Shown: one piece after another, positions 8,550-16,270 of the stretch
Layout: each line of letters starts with the position of its first letter
Position numbering within the stretch: position 1 is the stretch's first letter
Source: CAWAPD01 sp963783865
GTDB lineage: Bacteria > Actinomycetota > Thermoleophilia > UBA2241
DNA: 64,000 bases
Assembly (NCBI GenBank): GCA_963783865.1
Contig: CAWAPD010000002.1
Coordinates: forward strand, 186,001 to 250,000
Direction: 5' to 3'
Position numbers and translations under genes: made by a program
The notes under the pieces: model-generated
Told to the model about the DNA's origin: nothing
Database searches by the model: none
Seen by the model: only the letters and a program-made list of their open reading frames with translations

Positions 8550-9508
8550 CAGGCCGTCGCCGCCACCTTCAGCTCGCTGACGGTGGTGGCTTCGAAGAGG
8601 GTGTCGACCTCGTCGGGGTCGAGCACGCCGGCCCCGAACCGCTGCGTGTTGGCCGCGCCGCAGGCGAGCGCGTAGCGCAAGCAATGGCCGGCGTCCAGGC
8701 GCTGGAAGTGGCAGGCGACGAACCCGGCCAGGAAGGAATCGCCCGACCCGACCGAGCTCACCACCGCGTCGATCCGCGGGATCGAGGCGTGGAACACGCG
8801 CTCGCGCCGTCCCTGTCGCAGGCGCGCGTAGCACCCGTCGGTCGCCTTGACCACGACGTTGCGGGCGCCCATCTGGGCGATGATCGCGGTGGCCTCGATC
8901 ACGTCCTGCTCGTCGTGGAACTCGTGACCGACCAGGTCCTCGGCCTCGCGCAGGTTGGAGAACACGTAGTCGGGGTGAGAGCGCAGCGCCAGGCGCATGG
9001 GGTCGCCGTCGCTGTCGAGCACGGTGAGACAGCGCTCGTGGCGCAACCGCTGCAGGAGCTGCGCGTAGAGGTCGTCGGGCATCTTGCGCGGCAGCGACCC
9101 CGCGACGATCACGTAGTGGGCGCCCTTGCCCAGGTACTCGATCTTGTCGAGGAACGCCTGGCGCTCCTGCTCGGTGACGACGGGGCCCCACTCGTTGATC
9201 TCGGTCTGGGTCGCGTTGGTGGGATCGATGACGGCGGTCGAGGTGCGCGACTCGCCGGCGATGCGCACGAAGTCGTTGAGGATGCCCTCGCGTGACAGCG
9301 CCTCGACGATCTGCTGGCCGGTGCGCCCGCCCACGAGCCCGCTGGCGATCACCGGCTGGCCCACGGCCTTGAGCACGCGCGCGACGTTCACGCCCTTGCC
9401 GCCCGGCAGCGTCAGGCTCTGGCTGGCGCGATGGCGGAACCCGATCTGGAAGCTGGGCACCGTCAGCGTCTTGTCGATGGCAGCGTTGGGTGTGACCGTC
9501 ACGATCAT
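8549..9508 (-). CDS. PfkB family hexose kinase (1-phosphofructokinase type)
   Basis: Protein of 319 residues. The N-terminal MIVTVTPNAAIDKT and the first PfkB signature PGGKGVNVAR are those of the 1-phosphofructokinase/tagatose-6-phosphate kinase branch (FruK/LacC). The second signature reads VSSVGSGDSFLAGF, with the anion-hole Gly residues and the catalytic Asp. It likely phosphorylates fructose 1-phosphate or a related sugar phosphate with ATP; the exact substrate is not certain because there is no PTS gene nearby. It is followed by a GC hairpin. Upstream there is an extended -10 (TGGTATACT) facing this gene, giving a leader of about 40 bases. Confidence 0.88.
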   Translation of the reverse strand: MIVTVTPNAAIDKTLTVPSFQIGFRHRASQSLTLPGGKGVNVARVLKAVGQPVIASGLVGGRTGQQIVEALSREGILNDFVRIAGESRTSTAVIDPTNATQTEINEWGPVVTEQERQAFLDKIEYLGKGAHYVIVAGSLPRKMPDDLYAQLLQRLRHERCLTVLDSDGDPMRLALRSHPDYVFSNLREAEDLVGHEFHDEQDVIEATAIIAQMGARNVVVKATDGCYARLRQGRRERVFHASIPRIDAVVSSVGSGDSFLAGFVACHFQRLDAGHCLRYALACGAANTQRFGAGVLDPDEVDTLFEATTVSELKVAATA

Positions 9509-9553
9509 GTTCGCGCCCCTAGAAGAAACAGGCCGCACCGGCGGCCGCAGGAG

Positions 9554-9559
9554 AGTATA
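9554..9559 (-). promoter_or_regulatory. Candidate extended -10 for the PfkB kinase gene
   Basis: TATACT on the minus strand, preceded by TGG (extended -10 motif). A start near 9547 would give a 39-base leader to the ATG at 9508. It lies back to back with the promoter of the M-box transcript. Confidence 0.4.
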
Positions 9560-9567
9560 CCACCAGC

Positions 9568-9597
9568 TTGACAGTCTCTCTCGGGCGGGCGTACGTT
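9568..9597 (+). promoter_or_regulatory. Candidate promoter of the M-box transcript
   Basis: A perfect -35 TTGACA (9568-9573) is followed after 18 bases by TACGTT (9592-9597), which matches TAnnnT of the -10 consensus. Transcription would start near 9604, some 16 bases before the first paired element of the riboswitch. Position and strand fit the downstream magnesium operon. Confidence 0.55.
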
Positions 9598-9619
9598 TCG
9601 CAGGCATCACCGCGGCACA

Positions 9620-9784
9620 TTCCTCGTTAGGTGAGGCTCCAGCACACAAAGACGCCGCTGCCCGGAAACGTCCAGAGACGCCAACGGGTCGAACAGGTAC
9701 TACCGGGTACAAGGTCTTACCTAATGCGGCTGAGGCTCCGTCCTCTACGGTGTGCTGTGCCAAAGCTCTTGGACGAGAGAGGAT
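9620..9784 (+). promoter_or_regulatory. M-box (ykoK leader) magnesium riboswitch
   Basis: The core TTAGGTGAGGCTCC at 9627-9640 is the hallmark of the M-box RNA. It is followed in the right order by GCCGCTGCCCGGAAACGTCC, AGAGACGCCAACGGGTC, an internal hairpin, TAATGCGGCTGAGGCTCC-like bases and GTGCTGTGCCAAAGCTCT, all of which line up with the known ykoK leader. The ends TCCTCGT (9621-9627) and ACGAGAGAGGA (9773-9783) can close the P1 helix. M-boxes sense Mg2+ and usually repress Mg2+ uptake genes when the ion is abundant, which agrees with the three genes that follow. Assigned by recognition of the conserved segments; a covariance-model search would confirm it. Confidence 0.92.
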
Positions 9785-9805
9785 TCGCCCACTTCGCTGT
9801 GGCAC

Positions 9806-9872
9806 GGCTCGGAGCCCCTTCGTACGAGCTTTAGGTATCCCGGAGCCCTGGGGCTCCCGACGGCGAAGGAGG
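9806..9872 (+). promoter_or_regulatory. Candidate M-box expression platform (alternative hairpins next to the SD)
   Basis: Between the aptamer and the start codon, GGCTCC at 9852-9857 can pair with GGAGCC at 9842-9847 (loop CTGG) or with GGAGCC at 9811-9816, which itself can pair with GGCTC at 9806-9810. The Shine-Dalgarno AAGGAGG lies at 9866-9872, seven bases before the ATG. There is no U-tract, so control may be translational or Rho-dependent rather than by intrinsic termination. This is inference from base pairing. Confidence 0.4.
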
Positions 9873-9879
9873 TGGACCC

Positions 9880-11124
9880 ATGTTCTTCCTGAGCAAGCTG
9901 CTCGGCCAGACGGTGCGCGACGTCGAAGGCCGCTCGGCCGGCACCCTGCAGGACGTCACCGTCAGCCTGCGCCAGAAGTACCCGCGGGTCACTGCCCTCG
10001 TCGTCAAGCGCGGCAACCGCCGCCTGGCCGCCGCCTGGAGCGTCGTCTCGAGCTTCGAGGAGTCGGGCGTGCTGCTGCGCGTCAAGGCCGGGGAGCTCGC
10101 CGAGGCGGCGGAGCCGCAGGCCGGCGAGCTCCTGCTGAGCGGCCAGGTGCTCGACAAGCAGATCGTCGACACCGAGGGGCGCAAGGTCATCCGCGTCAAC
10201 GACATCCAGCTCGCGCGCTCGGGCCCGTCGCTGCGGGTGGTCGCCGTCGACGTGTCGAGCGGGGCCATCATGCGCCGCGTGGGCCTCTCCCGCGTCTCGA
10301 ACCGCATCACCAAGTCGACCAAACCGACCCTGATCGACTGGAGCAACGTCGACATGCAGGCGAGCGACACCGACGCCGTCCGCCTCACGCTGCCCCGTAC
10401 GGACCTGTCGCTGTTGCACCCCGCCGACATCGCCGAACTGGCCCACGAGCTGACGCCCGAGGAGCGCGCCGCCGTCTTCGAGGAGCTCGAGGACGAGATC
10501 GTGGCCGACACCTTCGAGGAGATGCACCCCTCGATCCAGACCGAGACCTTGCTCGACATGCCGGTCGAGAAGGCGGCTGAGCTGCTGTCGAACATGTCGC
10601 CCGACGACGCCGCCGACCTGCTCGCCGGCCTGCCCAAGCGCCGCGCCGGCCGCTACCTGGCGCTGATGGACAAGGACGACGCCGACGAGATCCGCGAGCT
10701 TCTGAGCTACCCCGAGAACTCGGCCGGCGGCATCATGACGACCGAGTTCGCGCACGTGCCGCCCGACGTCACGGCCGCCGAGGCGATCGAGCTGCTGCGC
10801 GAGCAGGAGCCCGAGGTCGAGACGGTCTACTACATCTACGTCATCGACAAGCGCGAACGCCTGCTCGGCGTGTTCTCGCTGCGCGACCTGCTGACGGTCC
10901 CGGCCGGCCGCCGCGTCAAGGACTTCATGACGCCCGACCCGATCACGGTCCAGGCCACCGCCAGCGAGGCCGAGGTCACCCAGACGATCGCGAAGTACAA
11001 CCTGCTGGCGCTGCCGGTCGTCGATGAGGACCACGTGCTCCACGGCATCGTCACCATCGACGACGCGATCGACCTGGTGCTGCCGCTGGCCTGGAAGAAA
11101 CGATTGCCGCGCATCTTCCGGTGA
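9880..11124 (+). CDS. Soluble PRC-barrel/MgtE_N/CBS protein, putative Mg2+ sensor
   Basis: Protein of 414 residues. Residues 1-75 and about 80-150 look like PRC-barrel modules (QTVRDVEGRSAGTLQDVTV; GQVLDKQIVDTEGRKVIRV). Residues about 175-275 match the MgtE intracellular N domain (helical repeats such as LHPADIAELAHELTPEERAA). Residues about 285-405 hold a pair of CBS domains (PENSAGGIMTTEF, VKDFMTPDPITVQ). In MgtE these parts form the Mg2+-sensing gate of the channel; here the membrane domain is missing and the protein ends KKRLPRIFR. It sits between the M-box and two Nramp-like transporter genes, with a strong SD and a six-base gap to the next start, so it probably binds Mg2+ and gates or regulates those transporters. 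Confidence 0.88.
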   Translation: MFFLSKLLGQTVRDVEGRSAGTLQDVTVSLRQKYPRVTALVVKRGNRRLAAAWSVVSSFEESGVLLRVKAGELAEAAEPQAGELLLSGQVLDKQIVDTEGRKVIRVNDIQLARSGPSLRVVAVDVSSGAIMRRVGLSRVSNRITKSTKPTLIDWSNVDMQASDTDAVRLTLPRTDLSLLHPADIAELAHELTPEERAAVFEELEDEIVADTFEEMHPSIQTETLLDMPVEKAAELLSNMSPDDAADLLAGLPKRRAGRYLALMDKDDADEIRELLSYPENSAGGIMTTEFAHVPPDVTAAEAIELLREQEPEVETVYYIYVIDKRERLLGVFSLRDLLTVPAGRRVKDFMTPDPITVQATASEAEVTQTIAKYNLLALPVVDEDHVLHGIVTIDDAIDLVLPLAWKKRLPRIFR

Positions 11125-11130
11125 TGACGC

Positions 11131-12447
11131 ATGCCTCGTTCACCGGAAACCCCGCTGCGGGCTCCCACGCCCGTACCGTCTGACGCGCCCAGCCGGCCGC
11201 GCCTCGGCCGCATCGGTCGCACACGCCTGCTCGTCTTCCTGTCGATCATGGGTCCAGGCCTGATCACGGCCATGGCCGACAACGACGCCCCGGGGATCAC
11301 GACGTGGTCGGTCGCCGGGGCACGCTACGGCTACCGGCTGCTCTGGATCGCGATGCTCATCCTGCCCATCCTCATCGTGACCCAGGAGATGGGCGCCCGC
11401 ATGGGCGTCGTCACCGGCAAGGGACTGGCGGCACTGATCCGCGAGCGCTTCAGCCTGAAGGTGACGGCCTTCGCCATGCTGGCCATGCTTGTCGCCAACT
11501 TCGGGACGACCGTGGCGGAGTTCTCGGGCGTCGGGGCCGCTTTCAGCCTCGCCCACGTCCCGCCGTGGGTGTGCGTGCCGCCGGTCGCGCTCGGCGTGTG
11601 GCTGCTCGTGACGCGTGGCTCCTACCGGCGGGTCGAACGCATCTTCCTCGTGCTCAGCGCGCTCTATGTCACGTACGTCATCGCCGGTCTGCTCGCACAC
11701 CCAGACTGGGGGCAGGCGGTGCACGGGGCGGCGGTACCAAGCGTGTCGGCTCGGTCGGCGTGGCTGGTCACGGTCATCGCGGCCATCGGCACCACGGTCA
11801 CTCCGTGGGGCCAGTTCTTCATCCAGGCCACGATCGTCGACAAGAAGGTCTCGCTGCGCGACTACGCCGACACCAGGGCCGAGGTCATCCTGGGAGGAGT
11901 TGCCACCATCGCCGTCGACGTCTTCATCGTCGTCGCCTGCGCGGCCACGCTCTACAAGCACGGCATCCTGGTCAACAGCGCCCAGGATGCCGCCAAGGCG
12001 CTCGAGCCGTTCGCCGGCAGCGCCGCCGCCTTCCTGTTCGGCTTCGGCCTGCTCAACGTCTCGGTCCTGGCTGCCGCCATCCTGCCGCTGGCGACCGCCT
12101 ACGCGATCTGCGAGGCGTTCGGCTTCGAGTCCGGCCTCGACCAGAAATTCTCGGAGGCGCCGATCTTCAACGGCCTCCTGACGTTCTTCATCTTCGTCCC
12201 GGCCGCCGTGGCGATCATCCCCCACCTGCCGCTGATCAAGGTGATGGTGCTCACCCAGGACGTCAACGGGGCTCTGCTGCCCATCATCCTGATCTACGTC
12301 CTCAAGATCGTGAACGACCGATCCGTCATGGGCGACCGCGTCAACGGCCCCGTCTACAACGCCCTCGCCTGGGCGTTCTCAGCCTTCCTGATCGCGTTGA
12401 CCGTCCTTCTGATCGCCTCGACCCTGCCGCTCGGACTGGGTAGCTGA
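11131..12447 (+). CDS. Nramp-related (NRMT-like) divalent metal transporter, probably Mg2+
   Basis: Protein of 438 residues with about eleven hydrophobic segments and clear similarity to the Nramp (SLC11) fold. In ordinary Nramp proteins TM1 carries DPGN and TM6 carries a metal-binding Met. Here TM1 reads DNDAPG (Asp50 to Gly55) and the TM6 region reads TPWGQFF (from Thr224) with no Met at the usual site. These are the kinds of change described for Nramp-related magnesium transporters, and the M-box upstream agrees with Mg2+ as substrate. The next gene encodes a close paralogue, and stop and start overlap by one base (TGATG at 12445-12449), so the two are translated together. Confidence 0.85.
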   Translation: MPRSPETPLRAPTPVPSDAPSRPRLGRIGRTRLLVFLSIMGPGLITAMADNDAPGITTWSVAGARYGYRLLWIAMLILPILIVTQEMGARMGVVTGKGLAALIRERFSLKVTAFAMLAMLVANFGTTVAEFSGVGAAFSLAHVPPWVCVPPVALGVWLLVTRGSYRRVERIFLVLSALYVTYVIAGLLAHPDWGQAVHGAAVPSVSARSAWLVTVIAAIGTTVTPWGQFFIQATIVDKKVSLRDYADTRAEVILGGVATIAVDVFIVVACAATLYKHGILVNSAQDAAKALEPFAGSAAAFLFGFGLLNVSVLAAAILPLATAYAICEAFGFESGLDQKFSEAPIFNGLLTFFIFVPAAVAIIPHLPLIKVMVLTQDVNGALLPIILIYVLKIVNDRSVMGDRVNGPVYNALAWAFSAFLIALTVLLIASTLPLGLGS

Positions 12448-13766
12448 TGCCCGCCGTCTCGAAGACCCACGATCGGCCCCGCGCACATTCCGAGAGGGGG
12501 CGCGGCCGGCGCCGCTTTGGCCGGATCGGCCGCACCCGGCTGCTGATCTTCCTCGCCGTCATGGGGCCCGGGCTGATCGCCGCCGCCTCGGACAACGACG
12601 CCGGCGGCATCACCACCTGGTCTGTCATCGGCGCCAAGTACGGCTACAGCCTGTTGTGGCTGCTGCTGCTGATCACACCGATCCTCGCCGTGACCCAGGA
12701 GATGGGGGCCCGGATGGGTGTGGTGACCGGCAAGGGCCTCGCGGCGCTGATCCGCGAGCGGTTCAGCCTCAAGGTCACCGCCTTCGCCATGCTCGCCCTA
12801 CTGGTCGCCAACCTCGGCACCACCGTGGCGGAGTTCTCGGGCGTGGCGGCCGCGTTCAGCCTCGTGCACGTGCCGGCGTGGCTCTGCGTGCCGCCGATCG
12901 CCGCGGGCGTCTGGCTGCTCGTGACCCGCGGGTCGTTCCGGCGCGTGGAGCGTGTGTTCCTCGTGCTCACGGCGATCTACGTCGCGTACGTCATCGCCGG
13001 GTTCCTGGCGCACCCTGACTGGACCGCGGCGGGCCACGGCACCGTCGTGCCGTCGGTGCTGACGCGCGGCGACTTCGTCGGCTGGCTGCTCATCGTCATC
13101 GCCGCCATCGGCACCACGATCACGCCGTGGGGCCAGTTCTTCATCCAGGCGTACGTCGTCGACAAGAAGGTCGCCGTGCGCGACTACTGGTCGACCAAGC
13201 TCGAGGTGTACGTGGGCGCGGTGTTCACCGACGCCATCGACCTGTTCATCGTCGTCGCCTGCGCGGCCACGCTCTACAAGCACGGCATCGTGGTCGACAC
13301 CGCCCGGGACGCCGCCCGGGCGCTCGAGCCCCTCGCCGGCCGCGCCGCCTACCTGCTGTTCGGCTTCGGCCTGCTGAACGTGTCGGTCCTGGGGGCGGCG
13401 ATCCTGCCGCTGACCACGGCCTATGCGATCTGCGAGGCGTTCGGGTTCGAGTCTGGGCTCGACCAGAAGTTCGCCGACGCGCCGATCTTCAACGGGCTGC
13501 TGACCTTCTTCGTCTTCGTGCCGGCCGTGGTGGCGGTCATCCCGCGCCTGCCGCTGGTCAAAGTCATCCTGCTCAGCCAGGACGTGAACGGCGTGCTGCT
13601 GCCGATCATCCTCATCTACGTCCTGAAGGTGATCAACGACCGCTCGGTGATGGGCGACCACGTCAACGGGCGCGCCTACAACGCGGTGGCGTGGACGTTC
13701 TCTGCGGTGCTGATCGCCCTGACGGCCGTGCTGCTGGGAGCGAGCCTGCTGGGAATCGGGTCGTGA
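12447..13766 (+). CDS. Second Nramp-related (NRMT-like) transporter, paralogue
   Basis: Protein of 439 residues, very similar over its length to the preceding gene product, including VTQEMGARMGVVTGKGLAAL and AICEAFGFESGLDQKF. TM1 reads DNDAGG (from Asp49), so it differs from the first copy by Gly for Pro in the substrate-site loop; the TM6 motif TPWGQFF is the same. A tandem duplication is the simplest origin. It closes the M-box operon and is followed at once by a long GC hairpin. The two copies could form separate transporters with different affinity. Confidence 0.85.
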   Translation: MPAVSKTHDRPRAHSERGRGRRRFGRIGRTRLLIFLAVMGPGLIAAASDNDAGGITTWSVIGAKYGYSLLWLLLLITPILAVTQEMGARMGVVTGKGLAALIRERFSLKVTAFAMLALLVANLGTTVAEFSGVAAAFSLVHVPAWLCVPPIAAGVWLLVTRGSFRRVERVFLVLTAIYVAYVIAGFLAHPDWTAAGHGTVVPSVLTRGDFVGWLLIVIAAIGTTITPWGQFFIQAYVVDKKVAVRDYWSTKLEVYVGAVFTDAIDLFIVVACAATLYKHGIVVDTARDAARALEPLAGRAAYLLFGFGLLNVSVLGAAILPLTTAYAICEAFGFESGLDQKFADAPIFNGLLTFFVFVPAVVAVIPRLPLVKVILLSQDVNGVLLPIILIYVLKVINDRSVMGDHVNGRAYNAVAWTFSAVLIALTAVLLGASLLGIGS

Positions 13767-13808
13767 GGGGGGCGGGGGCGGCGCCTGCGGCGCCGCCCCC
13801 CGCCCCCC
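13767..13808. terminator. Long GC hairpin between convergent genes
   Basis: Starts directly after the TGA at 13766. GGGGGCGGCGCC (13774-13785) pairs with its complement (13789-13800) around a TGC loop, and the stem extends outwards past a one-base bulge (GGGGGGC with GCCCCCC). It can serve both the NRMT gene and the convergent CDF gene. There is no U-tract. Confidence 0.65.
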
Positions 13809-13828
13809 GCCGCCCTCCGCGTTGCCGC

Positions 13829-14722
13829 CTACGGCCCGTCTTCGGGGACGTCTCCCTCGGGCTCGACGTGCACCATGACCTCGGTCCGGGGCAGCTTCGC
13901 GGCGATATCGGCCTCGAGGTGCTCGGCCACGTCGTGGGCGTCGCCGATGAGCATGTCGGCCGGCACGGTCACGTGCAGGTCGATGTGCCGCACGCTGCCG
14001 GCGCGCCGGGTGCGGAGCTTGTGGTAGCCGAGGATCAGGTTCCCGCGGTGCTCCTCGACCGTCGTCCGGATCGTCTCGAGCTCGTCGGGCGGCAGCGCCT
14101 CATCGAGCAGCACCCTGGTGGACTGGCTCACGAGCTGCCACGCCGTCCACATGATGAGCGCCGCCACGCCGATCGCCAGGATGGAATCGAAGTATGTCTT
14201 GCCGGTCAGGTACGCCAGCAGCAGGCCCGCCGCGATGCCGAGCGAGGTGTAGACGTCGGTCAGATGGTGGGCGGCGTCGGCTCGCAGCGCCGCCGAATCG
14301 GTCCGCCGCGACACGGGATACAGATAGAGCGCCAGGCCGAGGTTGACCGCCGCCGACACGACCATCACGCCGATCGCGAGGGCGAAGTGGTCCAATTGCT
14401 CGCCGCGGATGAGGTGCTGGACCGCCTCGATCACGATCAGGACCGCGGCGCCCCAGATCAGCAGCCCTTCGATCACGCTCGAGAGGTCCTCGATCTTGCC
14501 GTGCCCGTAGCGGTGCCGCGGGTCGGCCGGTCGTTCCGCCTGCCGCACCGAGACCAGCGCGATGACGGCCGCGACCAAGTCGGTGGCCGAATGCAGCGCC
14601 TCCGAGATGATGCCAATCGACCCCGAGACGATGCCGACGACGAGCTTGAAGACGATCAGGATCACGTTGGCGACGACCGAGTACCACGCCGCCCGCGACT
14701 TGGTCGTGTCGGCCGGGGTCAT
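13829..14722 (-). CDS. Cation diffusion facilitator (CDF) metal exporter
   Basis: Protein of 297 residues with six hydrophobic segments and a C-terminal cytoplasmic domain. The two intramembrane metal-site motifs of CDF proteins are visible: HSATD in TM2 and HHLTD in TM5. The C-terminal part (VRHIDLHVTVPADM) fits the dimerisation domain. Proteins of this family exchange protons for Zn2+, Fe2+, Mn2+ or Co2+; the HxxxD type sites do not fix the ion. It lies 14 bases after the stop of a paralogue, so the two exporters are encoded in tandem and may form heterodimers. Confidence 0.9.
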   Translation of the reverse strand: MTPADTTKSRAAWYSVVANVILIVFKLVVGIVSGSIGIISEALHSATDLVAAVIALVSVRQAERPADPRHRYGHGKIEDLSSVIEGLLIWGAAVLIVIEAVQHLIRGEQLDHFALAIGVMVVSAAVNLGLALYLYPVSRRTDSAALRADAAHHLTDVYTSLGIAAGLLLAYLTGKTYFDSILAIGVAALIMWTAWQLVSQSTRVLLDEALPPDELETIRTTVEEHRGNLILGYHKLRTRRAGSVRHIDLHVTVPADMLIGDAHDVAEHLEADIAAKLPRTEVMVHVEPEGDVPEDGP

Positions 14723-14736
14723 ACCGGGCTCCCCAT

Positions 14737-15663
14737 CTAGCTGTCGTCCTCGCGGTCGTGGCCGCTGGGCTCGATGTGCACCAGCACCTCCGCGCTCGGC
14801 AGCAGGCCGGCGATGTCGTCCTCGATGTGCTGGGCGGCGGCGTGAGCCTCTCCGACCGTCATCTCGTCGGGGACCGTGATGTGCAGGTCGATGTGACGCT
14901 TGCTACCGGCTTGGCGCGTGCGAAGCTTGTGGTAGCCGATGATCAGCTCGCCGCGGTGCTCCGCGACCTTCTCGCGCACGACCTCGAGCTCGTCGTCGGG
15001 CAGAGCCTCATCGAGCAGCACGCGGGTCGAATGGCTCACCAACCGCCACGCCGTCCACATGATCAGGACGGCGACGCACATCGCGATCAGGGGGTCGAAG
15101 AACTCGTAGCCGGTGAGCTGCACGAGGATCAGCCCGCCGGCCACTCCCGCCGAGGTGTACACGTCGGTCAGCAGGTGGGCCGCGTCGGCCTCGAGCGCGG
15201 CCGAATCGGTGCGGCGGGCGACCGGATACAGGTACAGGCGTGATACGGCCAGGTTGACGCCGGCCGACACCAGCATCACGGCGATGCCCAGCTCCACGTG
15301 CTCGAGGTGGACGCCGTTGACCAGCTTGGTGAACGCCTCGAAGATGATGACCACGGCCGCCGCGAAGATCAGCAGACCCTCGATCACCCCTGAGACGTTC
15401 TCGACCTTCTCGTGACCGTACCCGTGCGATTCGTCGGCCGGCCGCGAGGCGCCACGCACCGAGAAGAGAGCAATGATCGACGCGACCAGGTCGGAGCCGG
15501 AGTGTAGGGCCTCGGAGATGATACTGATCGACCCTGACAGGAGGCCGACGGCGAGCTTGAAGACGATCAGCGTCGTGTTGGAGCCGATCGACACCCAGGC
15601 GGCGCGCGCCTTGAGCGCGTGGTTGTGGACGTCGAGGCCCCGGCGGCCGACGGCGGCGCTCAT
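14737..15663 (-). CDS. Cation diffusion facilitator (CDF) metal exporter, paralogue
   Basis: Protein of 308 residues, closely related to the CDF product encoded downstream (shared TRVLLDEALP, GYHKLRTR and HIDLH stretches). The motifs are HSGSD in TM2 and HLLTD in TM5. The ATG at 15663 overlaps the stop of rdgB (ATGA), which fixes the start and implies coupled translation. The longer open frame upstream runs antiparallel in a different frame through rdgB and is not used. Confidence 0.9.
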   Translation of the reverse strand: MSAAVGRRGLDVHNHALKARAAWVSIGSNTTLIVFKLAVGLLSGSISIISEALHSGSDLVASIIALFSVRGASRPADESHGYGHEKVENVSGVIEGLLIFAAAVVIIFEAFTKLVNGVHLEHVELGIAVMLVSAGVNLAVSRLYLYPVARRTDSAALEADAAHLLTDVYTSAGVAGGLILVQLTGYEFFDPLIAMCVAVLIMWTAWRLVSHSTRVLLDEALPDDELEVVREKVAEHRGELIIGYHKLRTRQAGSKRHIDLHITVPDEMTVGEAHAAAQHIEDDIAGLLPSAEVLVHIEPSGHDREDDS

Positions 15664-16253
15664 GCTGCGCCGCCGGCCGCCAGGCGCGCGAGCAGCGCCT
15701 GCGCTGCTCGCGCGCGATGGCTCTCGCGGTCCTTCTCGGCCTCGGTCAGCTCGGCCACCGTGCGTTCCGATCCGTCGGGCAGGACGACCGGGTCGTAGCC
15801 GAAGCCGCCGTCGCCGCGGGGCGCGGCGACGATCGTGCCCGGCCACTCGCCGCGCACTTCGATGGCGCCGCCGTCGCGGTCGACACACGCCAGCGAGCAC
15901 ACGAACCGCGCCCGCCGCTGCTCTGGATCGGGGTACGGCGCGAGCTCGCGCAGCAGCCTCTCGTAGTTGGCGCGGTCGTCGGCGGCGGGCCCGGCGTACC
16001 GGGACGACGTCACGCCGGGCCCGCCGCCGAGGGCCTCGACCTCGAGCCCCGAGTCGTCGGCGATGGCCAGCTCGCCGGCCCGCAGGGCCGGCGCGACGGC
16101 CATCGCCTTGGCCCGGGCGTTGTCGGCGAACGAGGTGACGCCCTCCTCGGGCAGCTCGATGCCGGCCGGCAGGGGCACGACCTCGTGCGGCGCCAGGATG
16201 CGCCGGAACTCGGCCAGCTTGTGCGCGTTCTCGGTCGCGAGCACGAAGCGCAC
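15660..16253 (-). CDS. rdgB: Non-canonical purine NTP pyrophosphatase (HAM1/RdgB)
   Basis: Removes dITP, ITP and XTP by hydrolysis to the monophosphates. The 197-residue protein shows the family signatures TENAHKLAEFRRIL (N-terminal SxNxxK-like motif), ADDSGLEVEALGG with the catalytic Asp pair, SSRYAGP and GFGYDPVV. GTG start at 16253, 17 bases after the rph stop. The neighbourhood rph-rdgB is common in bacteria. Confidence 0.95.
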   Translation of the reverse strand: MRFVLATENAHKLAEFRRILAPHEVVPLPAGIELPEEGVTSFADNARAKAMAVAPALRAGELAIADDSGLEVEALGGGPGVTSSRYAGPAADDRANYERLLRELAPYPDPEQRRARFVCSLACVDRDGGAIEVRGEWPGTIVAAPRGDGGFGYDPVVLPDGSERTVAELTEAEKDRESHRARAAQALLARLAAGGAA

Positions 16254-16270
16254 GCGGCCTCACCCCCTGG

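Noticed and set aside
6936..8675. Plus-strand frame of 579 codons opposite guaB3
   Set aside because: It is antisense to the conserved IMP dehydrogenase-like gene and shows no domain signature.
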